Shown here: positions 30,055 through 38,911 of the stretch, in pieces | How positions within the stretch are numbered: position 1 is the first letter of the stretch | Layout of the letters: the number at the start of each line of letters is the position of its first letter | Source of the DNA: CAZUAQ01 sp964618455 | Lineage (GTDB): Bacteria > Planctomycetota > Phycisphaerae > UBA1845 > PWPN01 | DNA length: 64,000 nucleotides | Assembly (NCBI GenBank): GCA_964618455.1 | Contig: CAZUAQ010000017.1 | Location: forward strand, 1 to 64,000 | Direction of reading: 5' to 3' | The notes under the pieces: model-generated | The model's input: the letters and a program-made list of their open reading frames with translations, nothing else | What the model was told of the DNA's origin: nothing | Database searches by the model: none | Made by a program: the position numbers and the translations under genes

Positions 30055-31673
30055 TCTGCCTGGCGCACTTCGCCGCCCTGGGTAACCTTCTCTCGCAACC
30101 ACTTGGCCGCCTCTTCAATGGTGACGCTCTCTTCATCACGATCCACCATGTGATTGGCCTGACGCATCTGCGTGATGGGAATCGCCCCGATCAGCGGTGC
30201 CAGGGCCGCCACCACGTCCGGGCGACCGGCAATGCGCTCACCGAGCAACAGGATCGCATCATAGGGAGGAAAGGCGTTGCGTGTGTCCTCGAGCACAACG
30301 AGGTCGTACGCCGCAATGCGGCCGTCGCTGGAAAAGGCGGAGATGACATCGACCTCGCCCTGGTACACGGCTTGGTACATGATCGATGAGTCGTATTTGA
30401 CCATTTCCTCGAACTGAAGGCCGTAGAGGTTCGCGGTATTCGTCCATTCCGGCCGGCCGAAGAATTCGTAGTCGCCCCCGATCCGCAGGTCCTGCGCGTG
30501 AGATGCCAGATCCACGATGGTGCGAATGCCGAGCTCCTCGGCGCGATCCTGCCGCATGGCCAGCGCATAGGAATTCTCAAAGCCCAGAGAACCCAGGTTG
30601 CGCACGCCCTTTTCCTGAACTAGCCACCCGTTCAGGCGCGCGAAAACGTGCCATGGCGGCGGCACACGGTCCTGCTTCATGTAGTTCGCCCAGATGGTGC
30701 CGGAGTAATCGACGTACACATCCACATCCCCGATGCTCAAGGCCTCGAACACGATATTGGAGCCGAGACTCTCGACACGTTCCGCTTCGAAGCCGGCCTC
30801 CTCCAGCGTGCGATGCAGGATCCGCGCGAGAATGTACTGTTCCGTGAACGTCTTTGCCCCGATCCGAATCGGTCCCAACGGTTCGAGCTCCTGCTCCCCC
30901 TCCGGCTGGTGCGTCGACGCCCGCGAACGATCGGGCGTCACCGCCTGCACGATCGTGGGAGCCAGAACGCCGCCCATCAAGACAAGGACGAGGGCCCCGA
31001 TCGAGATGAATTCGAGCAACCGTCGGCGATCCTCCACCGCCTTTTGAAGGACACCGATCAGGCTGTCCAGCAGGATCGCGAGGACGGCGGCGGCGACCAC
31101 GCCGAACATGACCATCAGCCAGTTCTGTGTCTGCAGACCGGTGAAGATGTAGTGGCCCAGGCAGGTTTGTCCGACGGGTGTGGCCAGGGTGGCGATGCCG
31201 ACGACCCAGACGGTCGAGGTTCGGATACCGGCGATAATGACCGGAGCAGCCAGGGGAAGCTGGACGCGCGTCAGGATCTGTCCCGAGGACATCCCCAGGC
31301 CTCGCGCCGCCTCGATCATGCTCGGCTGCACGCCGAGGATCCCGGTCACCGTGTTGCGGAGGATGGGCAGAATGCTGTAGAGGGTCAACGCAATGACCGC
31401 CGGCCAGAACCCGAACGCCCCCAGTCCTAGGCCCAGGCCGCCGGTCTTGTCGATGATCGGCACCATCAACGCCAGCAAAGCCAGGCTGGGAATGGTCTGG
31501 ATGACCCCCGCCACCGTCAGCACGGGATAACGCAGCGACTGTTTTCGCGTCAATAGAATCGCTGTCGGGACACTCACGAGCACTCCGGCCCCCAGCGCGA
31601 TCACCGTCAGCATCAGATGATGCGACATGTAGTCCGGCAGTTCATCCATCCGGAGCCAGAAATTCTCACTCAT
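30048..31673 (-). CDS. Fused ABC permease/substrate-binding protein (OpuC/EgtU type), candidate ergothioneine transporter
   Basis: Encodes 541 residues. Residues 1-215 are a BPD permease with about six helices and the EAA loop EAARGLGMSSGQILTRVQLP. After a further helix, residues 255-541 form a glycine-betaine-type binding domain (PF04069 style): IRIGAKTFTEQYILARIL ... VDVYVDYSGTIWANYM. This permease-binder fusion is the architecture of OpuBC-like proteins and of EgtU, the ergothioneine importer of Streptococcus. It lies 34 bases downstream of egtB in the same direction, which supports ergothioneine or a related betaine as ligand. No ATPase partner is encoded in the window. Confidence 0.88.
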   Translation of the reverse strand: MSENFWLRMDELPDYMSHHLMLTVIALGAGVLVSVPTAILLTRKQSLRYPVLTVAGVIQTIPSLALLALMVPIIDKTGGLGLGLGAFGFWPAVIALTLYSILPILRNTVTGILGVQPSMIEAARGLGMSSGQILTRVQLPLAAPVIIAGIRTSTVWVVGIATLATPVGQTCLGHYIFTGLQTQNWLMVMFGVVAAAVLAILLDSLIGVLQKAVEDRRRLLEFISIGALVLVLMGGVLAPTIVQAVTPDRSRASTHQPEGEQELEPLGPIRIGAKTFTEQYILARILHRTLEEAGFEAERVESLGSNIVFEALSIGDVDVYVDYSGTIWANYMKQDRVPPPWHVFARLNGWLVQEKGVRNLGSLGFENSYALAMRQDRAEELGIRTIVDLASHAQDLRIGGDYEFFGRPEWTNTANLYGLQFEEMVKYDSSIMYQAVYQGEVDVISAFSSDGRIAAYDLVVLEDTRNAFPPYDAILLLGERIAGRPDVVAALAPLIGAIPITQMRQANHMVDRDEESVTIEEAAKWLREKVTQGGEVRQADH

Positions 31674-31707
31674 TCGTCAACCATTCCTATCCCGGCGGGC
31701 TCCGCCA

Positions 31708-33024
31708 TCAAATCGATTCATCCCGGGCGAGGCGGATGCCGGTAAACGGCCACCGCGCGTCGGGCGGGAAAAAGTTCCGGTAGGTGCGGCGCATGTGGCT
31801 CTGCGCCGTGGCGCAACATCCCCCGCGAAGCACGTACTGGTTGCACATGAACTTGCCATTGTACTCGCCGATCGGACCCGGTGGCGGGCGATATCCCGGG
31901 TACGGCGTGTACGGGCTGGACGTCCACTCCCAGAGATCGCCGAACATCTGCTGCAATCCCTCGCCCTCCGGCGCAACGGCCGGGTGGTAGCGTTGCGAAT
32001 GCACGAAGTTGCCCTCCATCGGGAGGGTGTTGGCGGCGATTTCCCACTCCGCTTCCGTCGGCAGGCGCCCCCCCGCCCAGCGGGCGTAGGCATCCGCCTC
32101 GAAGAAACTCACGTGCCCCACGGGTTGTGCGGGATTCAGCGGCTTGAGTCCACCCAGTGTCATCTCGTGCCACACCCCATCCAGCTTACGCCAATACAGC
32201 GGCGCGTTCCATGCGCGCGCCTGTACCGTATCCCATCCCAGTGACAGCCACAGATCGACGCGCTGGTAACCGCGATCTTCGATGAACGCCAGGTACTCGC
32301 CATTGGTCACCAGGCGCGAAGCCAGGGCATGCGGATGAACGAGCGTCTCGTGACTGGGAAGTTCGTTATCGTAGCAGAAACTGTCCCCATCGTGGCCGAT
32401 ACGTTGCACGCCCCCTGGAGACACCTGCCAACCCAGTGGCGGCGCACACCGCTGGTCCTCATGCAATTCGCGGTACACCGGACAGAGCGGATTCGAGGCG
32501 AACACGTGCTTGATGTCCATCAGCATGAGTTCCTGGTGCTGCTGCTCGTGATGAAGACCGAGCTCGACGAGTTCCAGTCCATCCCCGCTTCGATCTGGAT
32601 CGAGACCGGCCAGCCACGTATTCATATGGCCATCTACGTGTTCGCGGTACTCCGAAACCTCCTGGACTGTCGGCCTCGACAGGCTTCCCCGCAGCGCCCG
32701 CGTCCATTGCGGGCCGACAGTCTGGTAATAAGAATTAAAAAGATATCCATATTCCGGATGGTAAGGTGTGTAGCCCGACTCGAGCTCACGCAGAATGAAC
32801 GTCTCGAAAAACCAGGTTGAATGCGCGAGGTGCCACTTCGTGGGGCTGACATCCGGCATCGATTGAATACAGAAATCTTCGATCTTCAGCGGATCGCACA
32901 GGAAGGTGCTGAATTGCCGGACGCGATGATAACGCTTGCTCCATTCGCGGATGGCAGAACAGAGGTTATTCGTCGAGCGCGTCGATTCTCGGTGAGCTTG
33001 GATGGGGTTCATGTTCGCTTCCAT
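31708..33024 (-). CDS. egtB: Ergothioneine biosynthesis sulfoxide synthase
   Basis: Encodes 438 residues of EgtB, a non-haem iron enzyme joining hercynine with cysteine or gamma-glutamylcysteine. The N-terminal DinB-like half carries the iron ligands: HLAHSTWFFE (about residue 64) and HHEQQHQEL (about residue 158, HxxxH). The C-terminal half is an FGE/SUMF domain (NGEYLAFIEDRGY, GGRLPTEAEWEIAA, GDLWEWTSSPY, VLRGGCCAT). Start ATG 33024; a second ATG 12 bases in is possible. Divergent from egtD, so both can share one control region. Confidence 0.95.
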   Translation of the reverse strand: MEANMNPIQAHRESTRSTNNLCSAIREWSKRYHRVRQFSTFLCDPLKIEDFCIQSMPDVSPTKWHLAHSTWFFETFILRELESGYTPYHPEYGYLFNSYYQTVGPQWTRALRGSLSRPTVQEVSEYREHVDGHMNTWLAGLDPDRSGDGLELVELGLHHEQQHQELMLMDIKHVFASNPLCPVYRELHEDQRCAPPLGWQVSPGGVQRIGHDGDSFCYDNELPSHETLVHPHALASRLVTNGEYLAFIEDRGYQRVDLWLSLGWDTVQARAWNAPLYWRKLDGVWHEMTLGGLKPLNPAQPVGHVSFFEADAYARWAGGRLPTEAEWEIAANTLPMEGNFVHSQRYHPAVAPEGEGLQQMFGDLWEWTSSPYTPYPGYRPPPGPIGEYNGKFMCNQYVLRGGCCATAQSHMRRTYRNFFPPDARWPFTGIRLARDESI

Positions 33025-33182
33025 TCATTGGATGGAGGGTCGGCGAGAACGCGTCACGTGGAATGAACGCGGAGGCCATCCTCCTCTGATAGCCCGCACG
33101 TGATGTCATGATCAGCTGCATGATTGGAGAAACAACGGTTGTGTTCGATTCGCCCGGAGGTGGTAATCTTCTGCAGTACGCC

Positions 33183-33188
33183 TATAAT
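33183..33188 (+). promoter_or_regulatory. Candidate -10 element upstream of egtD
   Basis: A perfect TATAAT inside the inverted repeat CCTAT-AATG-ATAGG (33182-33195), about 115 bases before egtD in the egtB/egtD divergent region. No good -35 at 17 bases, so activator dependence or a false match are both possible. Confidence 0.4.
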
Positions 33189-33304
33189 GATAGGCTGAAA
33201 CGCGGCAAAATGCACTTGCGTTACCCCATTCATTCTGATTTCCCTGAAACTTGTCGAACCTGCTCGTAACGTCTTCTCAGCAACCAACGGACGGAGGCCC
33301 CACC

Positions 33305-34285
33305 ATGACCACGCCGAACCCCCCTGTGCCCGACAGCGGTGACACGCTCGTCATTCATGAGGATCTCACGCAGGAAATCCTCGACGGCCTGCGGAGGGAA
33401 CCGAAACATCTGCCCTGCAAACTGTTTTATGACGAGCGCGGCTCGCAGCTGTTCGATCAGATCTGCGAACTCCCGGAGTACTATCCCACACGGACGGAGC
33501 TCGGCATTCTCGACAGCTTCGGGTCGGAAATGGGAGAGTTCATCGGCCCGCGCGCCTGTGTGATCGAGCCCGGCGCGGGATCCGTGGTGAAGATCCGCAA
33601 GCTGATCGATCATCTCGACGCGCCGCGCTGGTTCGTGCCGCTGGACATTTCGAGCGATCACCTCGTCACGTCCGTGAAAGCGTTGAATGCGCTCTATCCG
33701 GACCTGAGCATCCTGCCGATCGAAGCCGACTACATGACCGATGAAACGATCGAGGAGCAACTGCCGGACGAAGGACGTCGCGTCGTGTTCTTCCCGGGAT
33801 CGACCATCGGCAACTTCACGCCGGAAGAAGCCTCGTCGTTCTTGCGACGCATGGCGCACTGGGTCGGGGAAGGCGGAGAACTGATCATCGGCACCGATCT
33901 CGTCAAGGAGTCGTCACTCCTGCACGCCGCCTACAACGATGCTCAGGGCGTGACCGCCGCGTTCAACCTCAACATCCTCAACGTCATCAACCGAAACTGT
34001 CACGCCCACTTCGACCCGTCCCGGTTCCAACACGAGGCGGTCTACAACGCGCAGCACCGACGCGTGGAGATCGGCCTGATCAGCCTCGGTGATCAGGAAG
34101 TCGAGATCGACGGGGAGTGGATCGAACTGGCCGACGGTGAAAAGATTATTACGGAATACTCGCACAAGCATACGATCGACAGCTTCCGCGAGCAGGCTGA
34201 GGACGCCGGATTCGTCCAGGAGCATGTCTGGACCGATGACCGCCAGTGGTTCGCCGTCCGCGGGCTTCGTGCCGGCACGCTCTGA
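33305..34285 (+). CDS. egtD: L-histidine N-alpha-methyltransferase
   Basis: Encodes 326 residues. EgtD trimethylates histidine to hercynine using SAM, the first step of ergothioneine synthesis. Family marks: LPCKLFYDERGSQLFDQICELPEYYPTR near the N-terminus, the SAM loop EPGAGSVVKIRKLI (about residue 77), FFPGSTIGNFTPEEA, and a C-terminal region beginning TEYSHKHT that closes the histidine pocket. Start at 33305 follows GGAGG by eight bases. With egtB it makes a complete two-gene ergothioneine core; egtC and egtE are not in the window. Confidence 0.95.
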   Translation: MTTPNPPVPDSGDTLVIHEDLTQEILDGLRREPKHLPCKLFYDERGSQLFDQICELPEYYPTRTELGILDSFGSEMGEFIGPRACVIEPGAGSVVKIRKLIDHLDAPRWFVPLDISSDHLVTSVKALNALYPDLSILPIEADYMTDETIEEQLPDEGRRVVFFPGSTIGNFTPEEASSFLRRMAHWVGEGGELIIGTDLVKESSLLHAAYNDAQGVTAAFNLNILNVINRNCHAHFDPSRFQHEAVYNAQHRRVEIGLISLGDQEVEIDGEWIELADGEKIITEYSHKHTIDSFREQAEDAGFVQEHVWTDDRQWFAVRGLRAGTL

Positions 34286-34434
34286 CGCTCATGGATGACC
34301 GTGACTCACATAGACAACGTTAGCTCGGAGGGCCGTCGCCAGGTTGCTTTCCGCGGAATTCATTCTGAGCTGGATCGAGCTCTGCCTGCTACCGATGTAT
34401 GCCGAGAGGGATTGCTGGGTGAGGCACCTTTCGC

Positions 34435-35208
34435 ATGCTGGAATCATTGGCGGGATTATCGGGCTTGCTGGTCGGAGCGACGACGTCGGCACTTCTTCGG
34501 CGGCGTGAAGACGTTGCGACGCCTGACAAGCCACACCCGGATCACGCCCGGCGGGAAGACCACTTCGAGTTCGGCCCCCATCACGATCATTCGCACGGCC
34601 GGGACGCCTGCCCCTTCTGCCGGGGTGGAGGCGCCGCCGCGATTGCGACCACCTCCCTGCAGGAAATGCCAACCGCAGGCGTGGTCCGTGCCGCACGCGA
34701 CGTCGGTTCCCCTGCGGACCCGGAAACCCGGCGCACCAGGGACGATGCACCGGACGATCCGACGCATTCAGCATCTGGCTTCGATTCACAAGTCAAGCTT
34801 TCAGAGGAAGAGCGGCAGCAGGTTACCGACTTGAAACGAAGGGATCGGGAAGTCCGCGCTCACGAACAGGCCCACAAGGCCGCCGGTGGTGGACACACCG
34901 GTGCAATCCAGTTTGAGTACCAGACGGGTCCGGATGGGCGGCGCTACGCGGTTGGCGGTGAGGTGGCGATCGATGTTTCCGCCGTGGCAGGCGACCCGCG
35001 AGCTACGATTGCCAAGATGCAACAGGTCCGGCGGGCCGCCCTCGCCCCGGCTCAGCCGTCAAGTCAGGATCGCGCTGTCGCCGCACGCGCGTCTGCCCTC
35101 GAGGCCCAGGCCCGTGCGGAACTCGGTGAATCCCAACGCAACAATCAGGGAATTGCACTTCGCGACGAAGAATCCCGGCCGGGCCGGATCGTCAACGCGC
35201 TGGCGTGA
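34435..35208 (+). CDS. SprA-related putative metalloprotease
   Basis: Encodes 257 residues. A disordered, His/Asp/Arg-rich first half (HFEFGPHHDHSHGRDACPFC, about residues 42-61) precedes a compact domain with EVRAHEQAHKAAGGGHTGA (about residues 140-158). HEQAH fits the HExxH zinc-protease motif and the stretch matches the SprA-related family. The domain continues FEYQTGPDGRRYAVGGEVAID, a typical family segment. No signal peptide. Function unproven; the histidine-rich patch may bind metal. Start ATG 34435 is tentative; GAGG lies 11 bases upstream. Confidence 0.75.
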   Translation: MLESLAGLSGLLVGATTSALLRRREDVATPDKPHPDHARREDHFEFGPHHDHSHGRDACPFCRGGGAAAIATTSLQEMPTAGVVRAARDVGSPADPETRRTRDDAPDDPTHSASGFDSQVKLSEEERQQVTDLKRRDREVRAHEQAHKAAGGGHTGAIQFEYQTGPDGRRYAVGGEVAIDVSAVAGDPRATIAKMQQVRRAALAPAQPSSQDRAVAARASALEAQARAELGESQRNNQGIALRDEESRPGRIVNALA

Positions 35209-35222
35209 GTCATGGTAGTTGA

Positions 35223-36653
35223 TCAGCCCGCCGGAAGGGTTAATGCATCTTGACTGGAGCCATCCAGCGTGATCTTGGCGGTACCGCTTGATCCGTTGAG
35301 CGCTTCCCGCAGTTCACTCACCTGTCGGACCGACCTGCCGTTCACCGCCGCGATTTTCTGGCCGCGTTTGAATCCTGCCTTTTCGCCCGGCGAATCATCC
35401 AGCACATCCAGCACAACCACGGACTCGGCCTCGTCGTCGAGATCGAGCCAATCCACGACCTGGGCGGCGGCATTGGCAAAACGTACCCCGCCTACGGTGT
35501 GGATGTTCAGACCTGGAAGAACGTCCGTCTTGCGCGTCGGGGTCACGTCGGCCCGCGACTTTTCACCCTTGCGATAGTACTCGATGGGCACCGACGCCCC
35601 CGCCCTCGAGGCGCCGACCAGACGGACCAGGTGGTCGACATTGTTCACTGCCGTGCGATTGAAGCTCGTGATCACGTCGCCCTCCTTCAGGCCGGCGTCA
35701 TGCGCGGGCGTCCCGAACGAGATCTGATCCACGAGCGCGCCCTGTCTCGGCGGACTCCCCGCCGTCTGGCGATCCTTCGCCGACGGGGCCACGAGATACA
35801 CGCCGAGATACGAATACTGCACTTCGCGACCTTGGGTGAGGTCGTCGATGATCGCCTTCACACGCCGATCGATCGGAATGGCGTACCCGATCCCCTCGTC
35901 TCCGCCGGATCGTGTGGAGATGGCGGTGGTGATACCGATGACCTCTCCGCGGATGTTCATCAGCGGTCCGCCACTGTTTCCGGGATTGATCCGCGCGTCC
36001 GTCTGAATCAGGTTTCCATAGTAGCGGTTCCGCATCGGATCGAGTTGATCGGTGAGGACCTGGCCGAGCGCGCTGACCACCCCGAACGACATCGATGGAG
36101 TGCCCAGGTTGTCCGAAGCCGCACCGAAGGGATTGCCCATCACGATGGCGAAGTGCCCTTGCTGCACCCGATCGATCTCGCAGAACGTCACCGGCGACGC
36201 GCCGTTGACATCGATACGCAGGACCGCCAGGTCACTCCGGGGATCACTGGTGATATCCAGGACCGGATGCGCATCGCCATTGGCCATCAGGACCTCGATG
36301 TCCTCCGGCTTGGCATTCTGAATCACATGCTCGTTGGTGAGAATCTTGCCGTCGTTGGAGATCAGCATGCCGGAGCCGACGGCGGGAATGGTGCGGTTGG
36401 AAAGGCGGCGATGGGATCGGCCGCCGGCATCATCGTTGAGCACCATCCGTCGATGGGCGCGTATCGCCACAACGCTCGGGCGAACGCGATCCGCCACGCG
36501 CGCGAGCGTCTCTTCGAGCCGTCGAGCCTCGCCGTAACTGCCGAGCCCGGACTGAGCGTGGATCGTGGCCGGAACCAGCAGCGGAACACTGAGGGCCATC
36601 AGGAGGAAAAGACCCAGGCGGGCACGGAGTCGGTGCGCGTCGTATCGTCTCAT
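35223..36653 (-). CDS. HtrA/DegP-like periplasmic serine protease with two PDZ domains
   Basis: Encodes 476 residues. Signal peptide or anchor (about residues 10-34), trypsin-like domain with catalytic His in LTNEHVI, Asp in SDLAVLRI and Ser in NPGNSGGPL, then two PDZ domains (about residues 290-375 and 400-470; GDVITSFNRTAVNNVDHLVRL and GQKIAAVNGRSVRQVSELREAL). These proteases degrade or refold damaged envelope proteins. Start at ATG 36653, followed by the signal sequence; an upstream in-frame start would add 21 unlikely residues. Converges with the SprA-related gene. Confidence 0.92.
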   Translation of the reverse strand: MRRYDAHRLRARLGLFLLMALSVPLLVPATIHAQSGLGSYGEARRLEETLARVADRVRPSVVAIRAHRRMVLNDDAGGRSHRRLSNRTIPAVGSGMLISNDGKILTNEHVIQNAKPEDIEVLMANGDAHPVLDITSDPRSDLAVLRIDVNGASPVTFCEIDRVQQGHFAIVMGNPFGAASDNLGTPSMSFGVVSALGQVLTDQLDPMRNRYYGNLIQTDARINPGNSGGPLMNIRGEVIGITTAISTRSGGDEGIGYAIPIDRRVKAIIDDLTQGREVQYSYLGVYLVAPSAKDRQTAGSPPRQGALVDQISFGTPAHDAGLKEGDVITSFNRTAVNNVDHLVRLVGASRAGASVPIEYYRKGEKSRADVTPTRKTDVLPGLNIHTVGGVRFANAAAQVVDWLDLDDEAESVVVLDVLDDSPGEKAGFKRGQKIAAVNGRSVRQVSELREALNGSSGTAKITLDGSSQDALTLPAG

Positions 36654-36748
36654 ATGACAACCTCGAATGGAGTCGCAGGGTAACCCGACAGGCAATATAT
36701 CGTAGCGGACATGCATGATTATATCGGTCCGGTGAGGGTCGGGGCCAA

Positions 36749-37489
36749 TCAGAATTCCGGGGGCGATTGTTCAGCGGCGGCGCCACGACGGGGAAGGTGC
36801 ACGAATGACCGCTCAGGATGCTCCCAGACCGGTTGCGCCTTGCGACAGCGCTGGACGATGTGCTCTGTGGCGGCATCCAGATCGTCGGTGACCATGAACA
36901 GCTTCATGTCTTCCTCGTCGATCGTGGCATGCCGGGCCAGCAATTCCTTCTCCAGCCAGGAGACCATCGGGCTCCAGTATGCCGTCCCGATCAGCACCAC
37001 CGGGGACTGGTGCGACTTCCGTGTCTGGATCAGTGTCAGGCTCTCGAACAGTTCGTCCAGCGTGCCGAAACCGCCCGGAAAACAGACCAGCGCCAACGCG
37101 TAGCGGACGAACATGACCTTTCGTGCGAAAAAGTAATCGAAGTTGAGGCTGTGCGTCAGGTACGGGTTCGGCTCCTGCTCCTGCGGGATCACGATGTTCA
37201 GGCCGACACTGACGCCGCCCGCTTCCTTCGCCCCCTTGTTGGCGGCCTCCATGATGCCGGGACCGCCTCCGGTGATGACGGCGTAGCCAGCCTTCGCGAG
37301 TTTGCCCGCCATTTCGACGGCCTGCCGGTACGTAGGAGCGTCGGGCGGGGTTCGCGCCGAACCGTAGATGGAGACCGCCGGGCCGAGACGACGCATCGTG
37401 TCGAAGCCGTCGACGAATTCCGCCATGATGCGAAAGATCCGCCACGTCTCATCGGCCATGGGTATCACGTTTGGACGGGTGTCGGCCAT
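36749..37489 (-). CDS. LOG family protein
   Basis: Encodes 246 residues with the LOG Rossmann-like fold: SIYGSARTP, the motif GGGPGIMEAANKGA and PGGFGTLDELFE, which build the nucleotide-monophosphate site. LOG proteins hydrolyse cytokinin riboside monophosphates or related nucleotides (AMP-ribohydrolase activity); the bacterial role is often unknown. Length is above the 190-residue core because of extra N- and C-terminal segments, matching the TIGR00730 larger type. Start ATG 37489. Confidence 0.92.
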   Translation of the reverse strand: MADTRPNVIPMADETWRIFRIMAEFVDGFDTMRRLGPAVSIYGSARTPPDAPTYRQAVEMAGKLAKAGYAVITGGGPGIMEAANKGAKEAGGVSVGLNIVIPQEQEPNPYLTHSLNFDYFFARKVMFVRYALALVCFPGGFGTLDELFESLTLIQTRKSHQSPVVLIGTAYWSPMVSWLEKELLARHATIDEEDMKLFMVTDDLDAATEHIVQRCRKAQPVWEHPERSFVHLPRRGAAAEQSPPEF

Positions 37490-37545
37490 GCGGTGTCTCC
37501 TCCCTCATGTCCCTGCCCTTACGGACAGAGCACTGATTCTCGCGG

Positions 37546-37905
37546 CTATGGCTTCAAGTCCGGACTCGGCCCTTCGTCGAGCGTGTAGACCCACCACCGC
37601 CGCTTCGGGCTGTTCCTGTTCTTCGCCTGGCGGTCGCAATAGAGCGTCAGCACCATGCCGCTCGCAGTGCGAATCTGGGACCAGTGCCGGCGGAGATAGA
37701 TCTCCGTACCGCCGCGCTCCCGGCCGCTCTGCTTCCACGCGGCCAGCACTTCCAGGACCTCATGCACTTCGTCGCGCCACGTGAATCGCGCGGGCAGTCC
37801 CGGCAGGCCCCGGGCCATGTCGCGCGAGTTGGCGGTACCCGGCATGGGTGTCATCGGTTCGCAGATGAACTCGGGATCGGACCGCTCGTGACCAGCGCTC
37901 GCCAT
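37546..37905 (-). CDS. DUF6504-like small protein
   Basis: Encodes 119 residues. FTWRDEVHEVLEVLAAWKQSG followed by LRRHWSQIRTASGMVLTLYCDR and RRWWVYTLDE fits a family of small cytoplasmic proteins annotated as DUF6504, in which Trp and Arg residues line a beta barrel-like core. No function is known. The N-terminal 40 residues are probably disordered. Start at 37905 (MASAGHE) rather than 37941. Ten bases downstream of the next minus-strand gene (37916), so probably co-transcribed with it. Confidence 0.68.
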   Translation of the reverse strand: MASAGHERSDPEFICEPMTPMPGTANSRDMARGLPGLPARFTWRDEVHEVLEVLAAWKQSGRERGGTEIYLRRHWSQIRTASGMVLTLYCDRQAKNRNSPKRRWWVYTLDEGPSPDLKP

Positions 37906-37915
37906 TCGCGTGAGT

Positions 37916-38827
37916 TTAATCCAACAGGCGCAGCAAACCAATCGGGATGAGATTCATCGCCCAGTGCGCCAGCAAGGCCGGCCAGATCGATTGCGAACGC
38001 AGTGTCACATACGCCACCGCAATACCCCCGGGAAAGGAAAGCAAGACCTCGGGCAGGTAGGGCTTGCCGAGATGGACATAGCCGAACAGCACGCCGGACA
38101 TCACCACGGCGAAGAATGTCGTCCGGGTCAATCCGAACCAGGCGAGCACGCGCGAATGCCCGGGATGCGGCGGTTGCGCGAGCCCGAGTTTGCGAAGCCA
38201 GCCCGTGACTCCGCCGTCCGATTCCGCGAGCGGGACATCAACGGGAAATCTTCGATCGGGCAACATGAGTGCGGTCGTCACGCCGCAGATCAGAAAGTGC
38301 TCCGGCAGCATGGCCGCCATGAGCATCGCGTACGTCCAGGAGAGTTCGACACCGATGGGATTCTGGTTCGTCGTCTGGATGACATACACCAGTCCGAGGC
38401 CGAACACCCCCGCGACCAGGATACTCAAGGCGATCAGCAGAAGTCCCAGCCGGTTGGGCAGGCGGCAGCCCACCTCGCGCCAATGCCGACCACTGCGATA
38501 GAGAATGATCGCAGGCAGGAGCAGTCCCAGCACGAAGCTCACCAGCAACCACAGCGCGATGTATCGCTCGCGCACGGTGAAGGATGACATCATGTTTTCC
38601 CGCCACCACTCGCCGATCAGGTGACGGTAGGCGTACGCCAGCTTATCAAGCGGCTCGGGCAGGCGTTCGGCGATCTTGCTCCAGAACGTGGAGACGTAGA
38701 TGAGCACTGCGGTGAACCAGACGAAGGAGATCAGCAGGCTTCGCGGCGTGTGAGGAGAGGTGGACGGAATTTCCGCAACGGGAGCGTAAGTCAGGGGCGA
38801 CGTGGGCGATGAATCGGAATCGGCCAT
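37916..38827 (-). CDS. CPBP-like intramembrane protein, protease motif 1 altered
   Basis: Encodes 303 residues with about seven membrane helices. The CPBP (Abi) glutamic-protease motifs are partly kept: FGYVHLG (motif FxxxH) and AHWAMNL (HxxxN). The first motif, normally EExxxR, reads PEHFLICG, so the second Glu and the Arg are missing and proteolysis is doubtful. It may be a non-catalytic family member acting as a membrane scaffold. N-terminal 30 residues are Pro/Ser-rich and disordered. Shares a likely transcript with the DUF6504-like gene. Confidence 0.78.
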   Translation of the reverse strand: MADSDSSPTSPLTYAPVAEIPSTSPHTPRSLLISFVWFTAVLIYVSTFWSKIAERLPEPLDKLAYAYRHLIGEWWRENMMSSFTVRERYIALWLLVSFVLGLLLPAIILYRSGRHWREVGCRLPNRLGLLLIALSILVAGVFGLGLVYVIQTTNQNPIGVELSWTYAMLMAAMLPEHFLICGVTTALMLPDRRFPVDVPLAESDGGVTGWLRKLGLAQPPHPGHSRVLAWFGLTRTTFFAVVMSGVLFGYVHLGKPYLPEVLLSFPGGIAVAYVTLRSQSIWPALLAHWAMNLIPIGLLRLLD

Positions 38828-38911
38828 GATGGGCGGAAACCTACCGCGCCGTCACACGCACGTCGAGCACGCACTGTTCGACGCTGTTTGATTCCCGTGG
38901 GCTTGGCTCTC

